Source of the DNA: Streptomyces omiyaensis
GTDB taxonomy: Bacteria; Actinomycetota; Actinomycetes; Streptomycetales; Streptomycetaceae
Direction: 5' to 3'
Length of the DNA: 64,000 nucleotides
NCBI RefSeq assembly: GCF_014650895.1
Contig: NZ_BMVV01000003.1
Coordinates: forward strand, 124,001-188,000
Made by a program: the position numbers and the translations under genes. Shown in pieces: positions 9,112 through 16,763 of this stretch (the stretch's first letter is position 1; each line of letters opens with the position of its first letter). The notes under the pieces are model-generated. The model made no database searches. It worked only from the letters and a program-made list of their open reading frames with translations, and had not been told where the DNA came from.

Positions 9112-9316
9112 CAGTGACGACTTCCCCGCCCCATTGGAGTCCTTCGGCCCCTGCCCAGCCACGGCGATGAGGGTGCCAGCGGCAATCGGAACGGGATGCG
9201 TGGACAGCCGGGAGACTCGCACGCTCTGCAGGCCGACCAGGACACGGTCACCGACTATGTCCTCTTCTTGCGGCGTGCTGATGCTCATGAACCGCTCCTC
9301 GGGGAGATTGTCACTT

Positions 9317-9964
9317 CTAGGGGCGGGCCAGGCTCCGGCGGACCATGATCGCCGTTGCGAGCGCGGTATCCGGGCCTACGGCCAGGATTAGGTTCTCCTG
9401 CAAACGCTGGCGCGCGGCGGGAGTGAGCCGACGTAGCGCTGGCCCAGGGACGTAGGAGGCGCCAGCTGTCTCGGGATCGGAGCCGCGCACCGCACGGACC
9501 AACCCGGCCGCGCGCAGCCACTGCAGGGCATCGGAAAGGCGCCGCTGCCCGTGGACCTGCGATAGCTTCCGCAGGCGGGTTGGTGTGGTCGGATGGGGTG
9601 ACTGCCAGTCGTCCCCGACCAGGCGCCCCTCTGCCCGGGGGATGGCGACCGAGTGAATCAGCACCAATATCAGCGCGGCCCGTTCCAGCGGCGGCAATAT
9701 CCCCCAGCCCTTCGCTACGAGTTCCGCGGCGATGTCGTCGCGGTACCCCGATGTCCACAGGTAGGCGCCCGCATGGACGAGCGTGCGGCCGGTCCTGTGC
9801 AGCATCTGGTCAAGCAGGTGGCGCAGCGCCGCGTCTCGAAGCGCGGGAAGCGCGGCCTCACTGGCGGGCTCGCTGCCGTACTCAAGCGCGGCCCAGGCCG
9901 AGACCAGCGCGTCACGGTGCTTATCGCCGAGCGGCTGGAGCAGATCATCGAACAAGCCGCTCAT
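9317..9964 (-). CDS. Condensin-accessory-like protein (JetB/MukE-like by context)
   Basis: 215 aa, soluble, mostly alpha-helical. The C-terminal third (RRLSDALQWLRAAGLVRAV, then LRRLTPAARQRLQENL) reads as a winged-helix with a typical recognition-helix and wing spacing. Its ATG overlaps the stop of the previous gene (ATGA), and it lies 28 bp before the ATPase start. In MukBEF, MksBEF and Wadjet (JetABCD) operons a small winged-helix protein sits between the kleisin and the SMC gene; this is the positional equivalent. The assignment rests on size, winged-helix look and order, not on a recognised signature. Confidence 0.6.
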   Translation of the reverse strand: MSGLFDDLLQPLGDKHRDALVSAWAALEYGSEPASEAALPALRDAALRHLLDQMLHRTGRTLVHAGAYLWTSGYRDDIAAELVAKGWGILPPLERAALILVLIHSVAIPRAEGRLVGDDWQSPHPTTPTRLRKLSQVHGQRRLSDALQWLRAAGLVRAVRGSDPETAGASYVPGPALRRLTPAARQRLQENLILAVGPDTALATAIMVRRSLARP

Positions 9965-10503
9965 CGACCCGGCTCCCGGTCAGGCCGCGGGAGCGGCAGC
10001 TCCCGGTGCAACTCCCTCAGCGCCGGAAGGTCCTGCTCCGGCCAGGTAGCCACTCGCGGGCCGAGGCAGACCCTCTGTGCCTCATCATTGATATCCAGCC
10101 ACCGGCTAGCATGCAGACGCCGGAGCGCTCCCGTTCCAAGGCGGTGCAGCACTTCTTCCCCGCGTCCGGGAATGAGCTGGTCTACTACATCCAGCACCTC
10201 GCGCGTCGTCGACGACTGTCCCGGCCACGGGATTGTCTGGACGTCGACCCAGCAGCAGCGCAGCGCCGCGGCCAGGACTCGGCTGGTCTCGTTTGGGAAC
10301 TCCGCTGGGACCACCTGCATCCGCAGCTCGCGCAGCACGGCCGGCGTCGCATCATCGGGTGGGCGGGGCAGTAGCCAGCAGCGCTCACCCCCTCGCTCCA
10401 CTAGTCGCGACATGCCTACCGGGGTTCTGGTCGCTGACGGCATGCGCAGCGGGCCTTCGGCTCGCGCCCTCGCCCACCAGAGCGCCGCCTCCTCACTAGT
10501 CAC
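9961..10503 (-). CDS. Small winged-helix-like protein of the condensin-like operon
   Basis: 180 aa from GTG 10503, which overlaps the upstream TGA (GTGA); an upstream start at 10761 is possible but would overlap the previous gene by 260 bp. The sequence has an alpha/beta N-terminal part with conserved-looking Trp and Arg (LWWARARAEGP) and a C-terminal segment EEVLHRLGTGALRRLHASRWL with helix-turn-helix-like periodicity. Family not recognised. Its coupling to both neighbours makes it an integral component. Having two small winged-helix-like proteins rather than one distinguishes this locus from canonical MukE- or JetB-containing operons. Confidence 0.6.
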   Translation of the reverse strand: MTSEEAALWWARARAEGPLRMPSATRTPVGMSRLVERGGERCWLLPRPPDDATPAVLRELRMQVVPAEFPNETSRVLAAALRCCWVDVQTIPWPGQSSTTREVLDVVDQLIPGRGEEVLHRLGTGALRRLHASRWLDINDEAQRVCLGPRVATWPEQDLPALRELHRELPLPRPDREPGR

Positions 10504-11711
10504 ATGTGCCTCCGCTCTCGCTCGAACACGCCAGGAGTAAGCCAGGACGGCACGCTGCCCGCCCGTACCTGGACCGGGCCAGACCATGCCAGCCGATAGC
10601 CGAGCCGGTCGTTGTTGCTCGCAGCAACTAAGTCGGCCAGCACCCGGCGCGCCGTCACCCAGTCCATGCCCGACAGCAATTGCTCGACCGCAATAGAGTC
10701 CCGGCCGCTGAGCACCTCTTCGGCAACTCCCGCCAGTCGCTCGGCCTCTGCGTCTGACCATTCCTGGGAGGGTTGCTCATCGCCATCGGAAATCCGGGAA
10801 CGCGGCGGCGTCGAGCGGCTGCCGTTTGGCTGCGACCTGCCAGCAACAGCCACTACCAGGTCGGCGACATCGTGCCATGGGGAAGGCGCGTCGAAGACTT
10901 GATCAGCCAGGACCGCCGCGAGCTCACCCACGGTTGCCCGCCGCGCGAAGCGCTGCCACATCTCGGGGGGCAGCAGGTTCAGCGCCCTCGTGGTCCCCGC
11001 CGCGGTCATCAGGCGCGCCGACGCGTTCGTCGAAGCATCTTCGTAGGCTGCGATCGCCGACCGCAGCTCCCCGCACATGCGGCTGAGCTCCGGCCAGAAC
11101 TCCAGCAAGATCTCATGCACCGCAGATGCCTGGTCAATGAGCGTCTTCGCGTTCCACAGCAGCGGCGCGCGCTCCCGCAGCGCCTCCACGCTGCCGCCGA
11201 CGGTCAGCGCCACGAGCTCGGCGACGAGGAGCCGGAGCGCCGTGGTTACTCCGACGACAACCTCAAGGGCTTCCTCGGGTGTACCCTGACCTCCCTCCAG
11301 CCTGATCTTCTCCATCGTCAGAAGCTGGTGCAATTCCGACTGGCCCCCACGGGCCAGCATCCGCTGAACGAACAGCATCGACACGTAGCTAGTGAACGAG
11401 GCCCGGTACTCGCGCTGGTAGGGCTTATCAAACGCGGGCTGGATCGCTCCAAGCTTCCGCAGGACACCCAGCCGGTTGTCGATCACCTCTTCCGGGAAGG
11501 CGGAACATGCCGCCCGGATCTGTTCAGCTGTCAGCCCGTCCTCACCCGCGCGGGCAAACGCAGCGAACAGCGTGTCCGCCAGTCGGAACAGAGCCGCGTC
11601 ATCGATCGCCGCGTTCGCCTGGCGCGCAAGGACGGCGACTATCTGCTCGAACACAGAAACAACGGCCTGCTCGGCCGCCACTGCTTCCAGTCCAAACTGC
11701 TCGTCCACCAC
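10500..11711 (-). CDS. Kleisin-like/JetA-like helical protein, first gene of the six-gene operon
   Basis: 403 aa, GTG start at 11711 (a second GTG follows directly). The protein is almost entirely helical. The N-terminus is winged-helix-like (DGLTAEQIRAACSAFPEEVID then NRLGVLRKLGAIQPAF), the middle is a long amphipathic helical region (residues about 130-270), and the C-terminal quarter has another small-domain pattern (DSIAVEQLLSGMDWVTARRVLADLV). This layout resembles MukF/JetA kleisins, which bridge an SMC dimer through terminal winged-helix domains. No sequence signature proves the relation; it is inferred from architecture and from being followed by two small winged-helix-like proteins and an SMC ATPase. 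Confidence 0.6.
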   Translation of the reverse strand: MVDEQFGLEAVAAEQAVVSVFEQIVAVLARQANAAIDDAALFRLADTLFAAFARAGEDGLTAEQIRAACSAFPEEVIDNRLGVLRKLGAIQPAFDKPYQREYRASFTSYVSMLFVQRMLARGGQSELHQLLTMEKIRLEGGQGTPEEALEVVVGVTTALRLLVAELVALTVGGSVEALRERAPLLWNAKTLIDQASAVHEILLEFWPELSRMCGELRSAIAAYEDASTNASARLMTAAGTTRALNLLPPEMWQRFARRATVGELAAVLADQVFDAPSPWHDVADLVVAVAGRSQPNGSRSTPPRSRISDGDEQPSQEWSDAEAERLAGVAEEVLSGRDSIAVEQLLSGMDWVTARRVLADLVAASNNDRLGYRLAWSGPVQVRAGSVPSWLTPGVFERERRHM

Positions 11712-12065
11712 TGAACCGTTCCTGGTTGTGTCCTGGCTCTAGGGTTGAGGTTCCAGCTGCGATATTGCAGGGGTGGGTAGAGCCCTGTCTCCCGTTTGAC
11801 GGGCAGGTTCTTGTAACAGGAAAGGGCAACGCTCCCGCCGACCTCATCACCCCCAGTCCCACCCGCAGCACGTAGGGTAGCTGATCTGGTGGAAAGGTCG
11901 CAGGCAGATGACGGCGCCCAGAGGTGCGGTCAACGCCGAGACTATGGTGCTCAATCCGGGCAAAGTCTGTGTACGCAAGAGGCCCGGTGGCTGGGGCGAT
12001 ATCCGTGCCTCCGCTCAATATCGAGCGGAGGTACGGCTCCTTAAGCGGGCTTGCCGGCCTCCGCC
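11712..12065. other. Intergenic region upstream of the six-gene operon
   Basis: 354 bp between the first gene of the minus-strand operon and the relaxase stop. No convincing gene. It should hold the operon promoter: on the minus strand an AT-rich GCAATATC lies about 50 bp before the GTG start, but no clear -35 partner is visible. CCCGTTTGACGGG (about 11788-11800) is a short palindrome. A perfect hairpin at 12008-12031 is listed separately. Confidence 0.5.
12008..12031. terminator. Perfect hairpin downstream of the relaxase gene
   Basis: CCTCCGCTC (12008-12016) and GAGCGGAGG (12023-12031) form a perfect 9-bp stem around AATATC, 34 bp after the relaxase stop. It could terminate the mobilization transcript before the defence-like operon, or serve as a protein-binding palindrome. 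Confidence 0.5.
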
Positions 12066-13769
12066 TCACCGTCCCCTTCGCAGGGATTGTGGCTGGAAGC
12101 GATCGGCCACCGGTGTGGCTGGCGGGTTGGCCATGGCGGAGACGAAAGACGTGCCGTAGACCGTGCTTCGCTGGCAAGCCGCTTGTGCTCGTCGGTTCGG
12201 CTGAGCCGTGATGCGCCAGTTAAGGACCTCGGCGGGGCGCTCGGCGCTGTCGAGCTCTCGCTGGGTGCCCACCTCGGCCAGGAGGCGTCGGGGGTTGTGG
12301 CCGGCGGTTTCGGCTTGGGCGAGGGTGGTGGTCAGGGCGGTCCAAGTGGGGTCGGCGAGGATCCGGTCGGCGTGGTCGGGGAGGGCCGCGCGAACGTCCT
12401 GCTCGTAGCGGCGGGCGGTCGCGGCTCGTGGTGCTCGGCGGGCCAGGTCCGCCAGGACGGGTGCGGCGGCCTGCTGGTAGCCCGCCTGGAGGTGGCGGAG
12501 GGCTTCTTCGGCTGCGGCGGCCTGCTGTTCGTGGCCGCGCTGTTCGTGCCACTTGGCGGCGGCGCGGGCCAGGTGCACGGTGGCGAAGAGCAGGGCGATG
12601 GCGAGTCCGCCCGGCTCGTTGGAGGCGTAGGCGAGTTCCTTGGCTGCCTTGCGCAGGGCGGTGGCGGATTGGTGGTCGGCGCGGGTGGCGGAGCGGCGGG
12701 CGCGGTTGAACGCCATTGCCGCCGCTCGTAGTTCCGCCCGGTGGGGGCCGGTCGTGGCGCTGGCGATGTTGTACAGGGTGTCGCCGAAGGCGGCCAGGTG
12801 GCCCTGGGCGGCGGCATCGTCATCAGAGTCGAGGACGGTGTGCGCCGTGTGGATGGCGGTGGTGGTGTGCCGCCATGGGTCGGCGGGGTCCGCCACGTGC
12901 CGGGGGCGGTCCCATTCCTCCTGGTCGGGGAGGCGTTCGCGTAGGCGGTTGATGGAGAGGTCGGGGGCGAGTTTGGAGCCGCCGTACCAGACGGGTTCGC
13001 CGACCGCGTTGGTGTCGCCGGTGGCGGCAAGGCTGTAGCCGATCACGTCGCCGGTCTCCGGGCCGAGGCGGGTTTTGACCTTGATGCCCAGGGAGTCCAA
13101 CACGGTGAAGTAGTCGGCTTCGGTTCGTACCGCGGCGGCTACCGCGTACGCCTGCTCGCGCAGCCACTGCCGTGCCGTGACCGTCTGGCCCTGGCGCTCG
13201 GCCTTGGCGCGTTCGGCACCGGTGGGGGTGCGGGGCGCGGTGAGGTCGCCGGACTTCAGGCGGCGCAGGCCGAATTCCGCTTCGATCTTGCGGCACTCGG
13301 CCTGGGCGCGCCGTCCGTCGCGGTGGGTGCGCGGGCGGCGTCCGTCGGCGCGGACGGTGGTGGCCATGAGGTGGATGTGGTCGTCGGCGTGGCGCACCGC
13401 GATCCACCGGCATGCCTTCTCGTCGCCTTCGGGGGCGATGCCGGCGGCGTGCACGATGCGGCGGGCGACCTCGGCCCACTCGGCGTCGGTGAGGTAGCGG
13501 TCGCCGGGCGCGGTGCGGACCGGGCAGTGCCAGACGTGCTGAGGTGGCTTTTTGCCGCCCAGTTCGCGGGTGCGCAGGTCGACGTGGTGGTCGAGGCGCT
13601 GGGCGAGCTGGGTGTAGGTGGCTGCCGGGTTGCGGCCGGGGTCGGGGGCGCCGGCCATGTCCCAGGCGGCGACGATGTGTGGGTCGGTGTGCTCGTCGCG
13701 GCGGCCGGGGCCGAAGAGGTAGACGATCAGTCCGCGGGTGTCGGAGCCGGTGGAGACGTCAGGAACCAT
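12066..13769 (-). CDS. Relaxase/mobilization nuclease (VirD2/MobA-like)
   Basis: 567 aa. The N-terminal 200 residues form a relaxase domain with the metal-binding histidine motif HADDHIH at about 127-133 (H-x-D-x-H-x-H, motif III); Tyr17 or Tyr52 is a candidate nucleophile. The C-terminal 350 residues are Ala/Arg-rich helices without a helicase signature. It would nick a cognate oriT and pilot the strand into a recipient, using another element's transfer channel. Its start overlaps the end of the MobC-like gene by 11 bp. No type IV secretion or FtsK-like translocase is seen nearby, so the island is predicted to be mobilizable rather than self-transmissible. Confidence 0.88.
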   Translation of the reverse strand: MVPDVSTGSDTRGLIVYLFGPGRRDEHTDPHIVAAWDMAGAPDPGRNPAATYTQLAQRLDHHVDLRTRELGGKKPPQHVWHCPVRTAPGDRYLTDAEWAEVARRIVHAAGIAPEGDEKACRWIAVRHADDHIHLMATTVRADGRRPRTHRDGRRAQAECRKIEAEFGLRRLKSGDLTAPRTPTGAERAKAERQGQTVTARQWLREQAYAVAAAVRTEADYFTVLDSLGIKVKTRLGPETGDVIGYSLAATGDTNAVGEPVWYGGSKLAPDLSINRLRERLPDQEEWDRPRHVADPADPWRHTTTAIHTAHTVLDSDDDAAAQGHLAAFGDTLYNIASATTGPHRAELRAAAMAFNRARRSATRADHQSATALRKAAKELAYASNEPGGLAIALLFATVHLARAAAKWHEQRGHEQQAAAAEEALRHLQAGYQQAAAPVLADLARRAPRAATARRYEQDVRAALPDHADRILADPTWTALTTTLAQAETAGHNPRRLLAEVGTQRELDSAERPAEVLNWRITAQPNRRAQAACQRSTVYGTSFVSAMANPPATPVADRFQPQSLRRGR

Positions 13770-14469
13770 GCGCGGTGCCTTCCGCCAGGAGCTGGTCGAT
13801 CAGCCGGTAGCTGCTCTCGGCCGCTTGCTCGACGCGGTCCAGCACCGCCTCGGCATGCTCGGGCACCGTTCCTCGGTGGATGGCTACGGTGATCTGGTTG
13901 AGGTTGCCGCCGATGCGGTTCAGCGCGACCGTGTGTGCCTCGACGGCCTCGATCAGCGGGCGGACCGGGTCGTCCTCCGGGCTGCCGACCAGCCCCGCCT
14001 TGCCCAGGGCGACGGCGAGGGCGGCGTCGCCGACGAATCCGGCGAACTTCTGACCGCGCTGGTGAGCTGCGGCGCTGATCACGCCGACCGCGGTCTGGGT
14101 GAAGCGGATGGTCTTCTCCTGGTCGCGCTTCTCCACGGTGGGCTTGCGGTTCATCAGTGCGGGCAGGACGGGGGCGTCGAGGTCCCGCCAGGAGGGCTGC
14201 TCGGCGGGCGGCGGGACATCGGCCGGCGGCTGAGTGCTGGGGGCGACGGAGTCGGCTGCGGGCGGGCAGCCGGTCTCGGCTGTGCCCTCTTCCGGCTCGG
14301 GCGCCCCCTGGCGCTCGGCCTTCTCCTCCGCCACCCCTGGGGCGGGGGCAAGCGCGGACGAAGCCTCGTTAGAGGCTCGTTCGCTCCAGCTTGCTGCTGA
14401 CCGGAGGGTCAGGTCGAAGAATCCCTTGCGGCGGCGGGTGGAGGCGTTGTTGGTGCTCGTTTCGGGCAT
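13759..14469 (-). CDS. MobC-like mobilization accessory protein
   Basis: 236 aa from the ATG at 14469, preceded by a weak GGAG. The N-terminal half is low-complexity Pro/Glu/Ala. The C-terminal half has RFTQTAVGVISAAAHQRGQKFAGFVGDAA, which looks like a ribbon-helix-helix-type DNA-binding segment, followed by HTVALNRIGGNLNQITVAIH, the characteristic motif of MobC proteins that assist relaxases at oriT. It lies directly upstream of and overlaps the relaxase gene, so the two are co-expressed. The long disordered N-terminus is not typical for the family. Confidence 0.8.
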   Translation of the reverse strand: MPETSTNNASTRRRKGFFDLTLRSAASWSERASNEASSALAPAPGVAEEKAERQGAPEPEEGTAETGCPPAADSVAPSTQPPADVPPPAEQPSWRDLDAPVLPALMNRKPTVEKRDQEKTIRFTQTAVGVISAAAHQRGQKFAGFVGDAALAVALGKAGLVGSPEDDPVRPLIEAVEAHTVALNRIGGNLNQITVAIHRGTVPEHAEAVLDRVEQAAESSYRLIDQLLAEGTAHGS

Positions 14470-14650
14470 GGTGGTGCTCCGGCGGTCGTGTGGGGGTGGG
14501 GATTCGTCACGTCCGTTGCATCCGTCCCGTAGCTGGTCAGCACAGGTACGGAGACGGTCGCAGGTACGGAGTGATCCGTATCGGCGAGGAATTCCGTCCC
14601 CGCGCTGACCTGCGCGGGGACGGATGCGACGGATTGATACGGAGCTGGGG
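14470..14650. promoter_or_regulatory. Structured intergenic region, candidate oriT or attenuator
   Basis: 181 bp upstream of mobC. TCCGTCCCCGCG (14593-14604) pairs perfectly with CGCGGGGACGGA (14613-14624). A second, longer inverted repeat pairs 14512-14528 (TCCGTTGCATCCGTCCC) with 14617-14633, 16 of 17 matching, using part of the same right arm, so the two structures exclude each other. CAGGTACGGAG occurs twice as a direct repeat (14543-14553 and 14561-14571), and TACGGAG recurs near 14638. Position beside relaxase/MobC genes suggests oriT; a transcriptional switch or terminator after the DUF3631 gene is the alternative. Confidence 0.55.
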
Positions 14651-16303
14651 TCAGCGAGTGGGCCTGGGGCCGGCAGGCCCGCCGGGCGGGCCGATGGGCA
14701 GCGTCCCCGAGGGAGAGGCCGGCGGCTTGCCCGGGGCTCGACGTGCGACCACGGTCTCCGCTGCTGCGGGGGCCGGTGGGGCGGGGTCGGGGCAGTAGCG
14801 GGCCCAGGCGTCGAGGAACTGGTTGCGGGCGTACGCCTTGGCCTGCCTGCCGTTCTCGAAGCGGTGGTTGGCCGGGCTGATGCCGAAGTCACGCAGCAGG
14901 TTGGCCAGGTGGTAGGCGTTCAGCCCCTTCGTTCCGTACTCGGCCCACGGCGCCTCGGCGTCCTGGAGGAGGGCGGCGAGCAGGTCCTGGCTGCGCAGCG
15001 CCTCCTGGTCGCCGTGTTGCTCGAACACGCGGCGGATGTCCCGGAGCAGTCGCGTCTTCAGGGTCGTCTGCTCGTCCTGGACCACCTCGTTGCGGGTCAT
15101 CGCCAGGCAGGCGGTGCGGGCCTGGGCGGGCCAGTGGCCGCCAGCCAGGTCGGCGACGATGACCAGGGGCTCCCAGGTGTCGGCGGCCCGGTCTTCGACC
15201 GGCATCGGTGGCACCAGTCGGTGCGCTGTCCCGCGTAGTGGGGTCAGCCATGCGGCCAGTCGGTCGCGCAGCGCGTTCAGTTCCGGGACGGAGTGCCGGG
15301 ACCGGAAAGGGGCGACCTTCTCGCCGGGCTTGCGCTTCTGCATGCGGAGCACGATGGCGCGGTCCATGATCGTGTCCGGCAGGTCACCGATGCCTGCCAG
15401 CGCGGCCATGGCGAAGGTGGGGAACGCGGTGGGTTTGTGTTCCGGGCCGGAGATCCGCCAGGCGGGGCGGTTGCGCTGGTGCCCGGCGTTCAGCAGACCC
15501 CGGAGGTCCTCCTTGTCGCCGGCCTTAGGGCCGAAGATGGTGTCGGCCTCGTCCACCAGCAGCGTCGGCGGGTCCTCGCCGATGATCCGGAAGACCACCG
15601 CCGGTGAGGTGTTCACGGTCATCATCGGCCGGGACACGGTCTCGTGGAGCACGTCCAGGACGCGGGACTTGCCGCATCCCTTGGTCGGCCCGACCACCGC
15701 CAGGCGCGGCGCGTGCTGGAGGGCGGGCTGGATGTGGGAGGCCGCCACCCACAGGGTGACCGCGGTCAGGGCCTCCTCGCTCGGCAGCACGACGTACCGG
15801 CCGATCGCGGCGCGCAGCTCGTCCAGTACGACGGTCCCGTCCTGGTCCCGGTCCGCTGTGAGGCTGGCACGTTCGCGGTCCCGAGTCCCCGGTCCGGGTT
15901 CGGGGACCGTCCCCGCAGCACCGTGGTCAACCCGGACCGGCGGTCCGGGTTCGCCAGCCGACTGACCGTAACTCTCCGCCCGGTCCTCGGCTTCCGGACC
16001 GGGTCCACGGTCCGGGTTCCCGGCCAGGCTCGGCAGGCCGCTGAGCTGCGCGCTCTCCGTCGGTCCGAGTTCCTGGTCCGGGTTGTCCGGAACTCCGGTC
16101 CGGGTTTCGGTCGCCGGTCGGTCCCGTTCTGGACCGACCGGATCAGCGGCACGATCCGGTCGAGCGCCGGTCCCCGGAGAGGGGGACTGGCCGTCCGCTC
16201 GGTCCGGACGGTGCCACGGGATGCCCTGGCCGGGGACGGCAGCGGCAGGCCAGACGACCTTGCGGGATGTGTTCGAGGTGGCGGGGGACGTAGAGTCCTC
16301 CAT
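14651..16303 (-). CDS. DUF3631 (P-loop) protein, replication/mobilization associated
   Basis: 550 aa. Residues 1-165 are low-complexity Pro/Gly/Asp/Arg. The ATPase part begins near 170, with Walker A RLAVVGPTKGCGKSRVLDVL and Walker B TLLVDEADTIF, followed by a C-terminal DUF3631-like domain (ELNALRDRLAAWLTPLRG to LRDFGISPANHRFENGRQAKAY). Such proteins are common in actinobacterial integrative elements beside relaxase and excisionase genes and are thought to act in element replication or transfer; the molecular role is not established. The N-terminal coding DNA holds seven copies of a 10-bp repeat in different reading frames (separate entry). Confidence 0.8.
   Translation of the reverse strand: MEDSTSPATSNTSRKVVWPAAAVPGQGIPWHRPDRADGQSPSPGTGARPDRAADPVGPERDRPATETRTGVPDNPDQELGPTESAQLSGLPSLAGNPDRGPGPEAEDRAESYGQSAGEPGPPVRVDHGAAGTVPEPGPGTRDRERASLTADRDQDGTVVLDELRAAIGRYVVLPSEEALTAVTLWVAASHIQPALQHAPRLAVVGPTKGCGKSRVLDVLHETVSRPMMTVNTSPAVVFRIIGEDPPTLLVDEADTIFGPKAGDKEDLRGLLNAGHQRNRPAWRISGPEHKPTAFPTFAMAALAGIGDLPDTIMDRAIVLRMQKRKPGEKVAPFRSRHSVPELNALRDRLAAWLTPLRGTAHRLVPPMPVEDRAADTWEPLVIVADLAGGHWPAQARTACLAMTRNEVVQDEQTTLKTRLLRDIRRVFEQHGDQEALRSQDLLAALLQDAEAPWAEYGTKGLNAYHLANLLRDFGISPANHRFENGRQAKAYARNQFLDAWARYCPDPAPPAPAAAETVVARRAPGKPPASPSGTLPIGPPGGPAGPRPTR
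15891..16106. repeat. Iteron-like 10-bp repeats within the DUF3631 gene
   Basis: GGTCCGGGTT occurs exactly at 15891-15900, 15942-15951, 16009-16018, 16075-16084 and 16097-16106. It occurs inverted (AACCCGGACC) at 15929-15938 and with one mismatch at 16062-16071. The copies are read in all three frames of the protein (as E-P-G-P, N-P-D and E-T-R-T), so the DNA rather than the peptide is repeated. Confidence 0.8.
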
Positions 16304-16447
16304 CGGCGTTCCTCTCAGGTGAGGGACGGGACGTGCAAGGTCCCGCCCTTCACCGGTTCGTTCAGGGATGGGCGATGTGCAGGGGAATCTCCGGCCCTCG
16401 GCGTTGGCGCGCCGGGGGCCGTTGCTGTGTCCGGGGCTGCCGGCGGC

Positions 16448-16642
16448 TCACGAGGCCAGGCCCCATTCCTCCTGGCCGGCGATCAGAGTGCGCTCGTAGC
16501 GCAGCAGCTCGGCCTCGGGGTACAGCACCCGCTTGCCGACCTTGATGCCGCGCGGCCCCTTCTTGATCTGGCGCCAGTAGCGGACGGTGCTTTCGGCTGT
16601 GCGGTAGCGCTCGGCGACCTCGGCGGTGGTCAGGTATCGCAT
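16448..16642 (-). CDS. Excisionase/AlpA-like helix-turn-helix protein
   Basis: 64 aa starting at ATG 16642. The sequence MRYLTTAEVAERYRTAEST is the winged-helix MerR-like fold of HTH_17/AlpA proteins (T-x-x-E-V-A-x-x-Y/L), followed by the wing GPRGIKVGKRVLYPEAEL. These proteins serve as recombination directionality factors (Xis) that assist the integrase in excision. It is divergent from the XRE regulator, with an operator-like palindrome between them, and lies 145 bp upstream of the DUF3631 gene, which it may co-regulate. Confidence 0.85.
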   Translation of the reverse strand: MRYLTTAEVAERYRTAESTVRYWRQIKKGPRGIKVGKRVLYPEAELLRYERTLIAGQEEWGLAS

Positions 16643-16698
16643 GCATTCCCATTCGGTTAGGTGGCGATTCGATCTGCATAGAGTTGTATCCGACGATC

Positions 16699-16717
16699 CC
16701 CGATTACCCAAATCGGG
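16699..16717. promoter_or_regulatory. Palindromic operator between the excisionase and XRE genes
   Basis: CCCGATT-ACCCA-AATCGGG (16699-16717) is a perfect 7-bp inverted repeat in the AT-richer 120-bp gap between divergent genes. A 12-bp centre-to-centre spacing suits an XRE dimer, so the neighbouring regulator probably binds here to control both promoters. Confidence 0.6.
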
Positions 16718-16763
16718 AAGCCCGTGTTTCAATTTGGATAGCGACGGTGACGATGGAGGTTCG

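Larger units (their letters stand above)
4568..9288 (-). pseudogene. SMC/MukB-like coiled-coil ATPase gene, interrupted by an IS element
   Basis: Two exon-like pieces of one gene. Piece one (9288-9109) gives 60 residues ending in the Walker A motif GPKDSNGAGKSSLL. Piece two (7483-4568) resumes with AQISLLHADEQW and runs 971 residues to the stop. Joined across a single TA they form one uninterrupted 1,031-aa frame. Piece two holds a long Glu/Arg/Ala-rich coiled coil, a globular hinge-like section around GIRGICLLDAV, a second coiled coil, and a C-terminal head with Walker B LVLVLDELG. A canonical LSGGQ signature is not visible before Walker B. The insertion separates Walker A from the rest, so the present allele should be inactive. 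An ATG inside the IS end (7525) could allow the large fragment to be translated. Confidence 0.85.

Noticed and set aside
10504..10761. Upstream start for the 180-aa protein (266 aa in total)
   Set aside because: Would overlap the 403-aa gene by about 260 bp; the GTG at 10503 overlapping the TGA fits the coupling pattern of the rest of the operon.
2038..11711. Classifying the operon as Wadjet or as Streptomyces Pgl/BREX
   Set aside because: There is no JetD-type Toprim nuclease, no DUF2397/2398/2399 set of type III Wadjet, and no PglX methyltransferase or PglZ phosphatase. Kinase plus condensin-like genes alone do not match either system.
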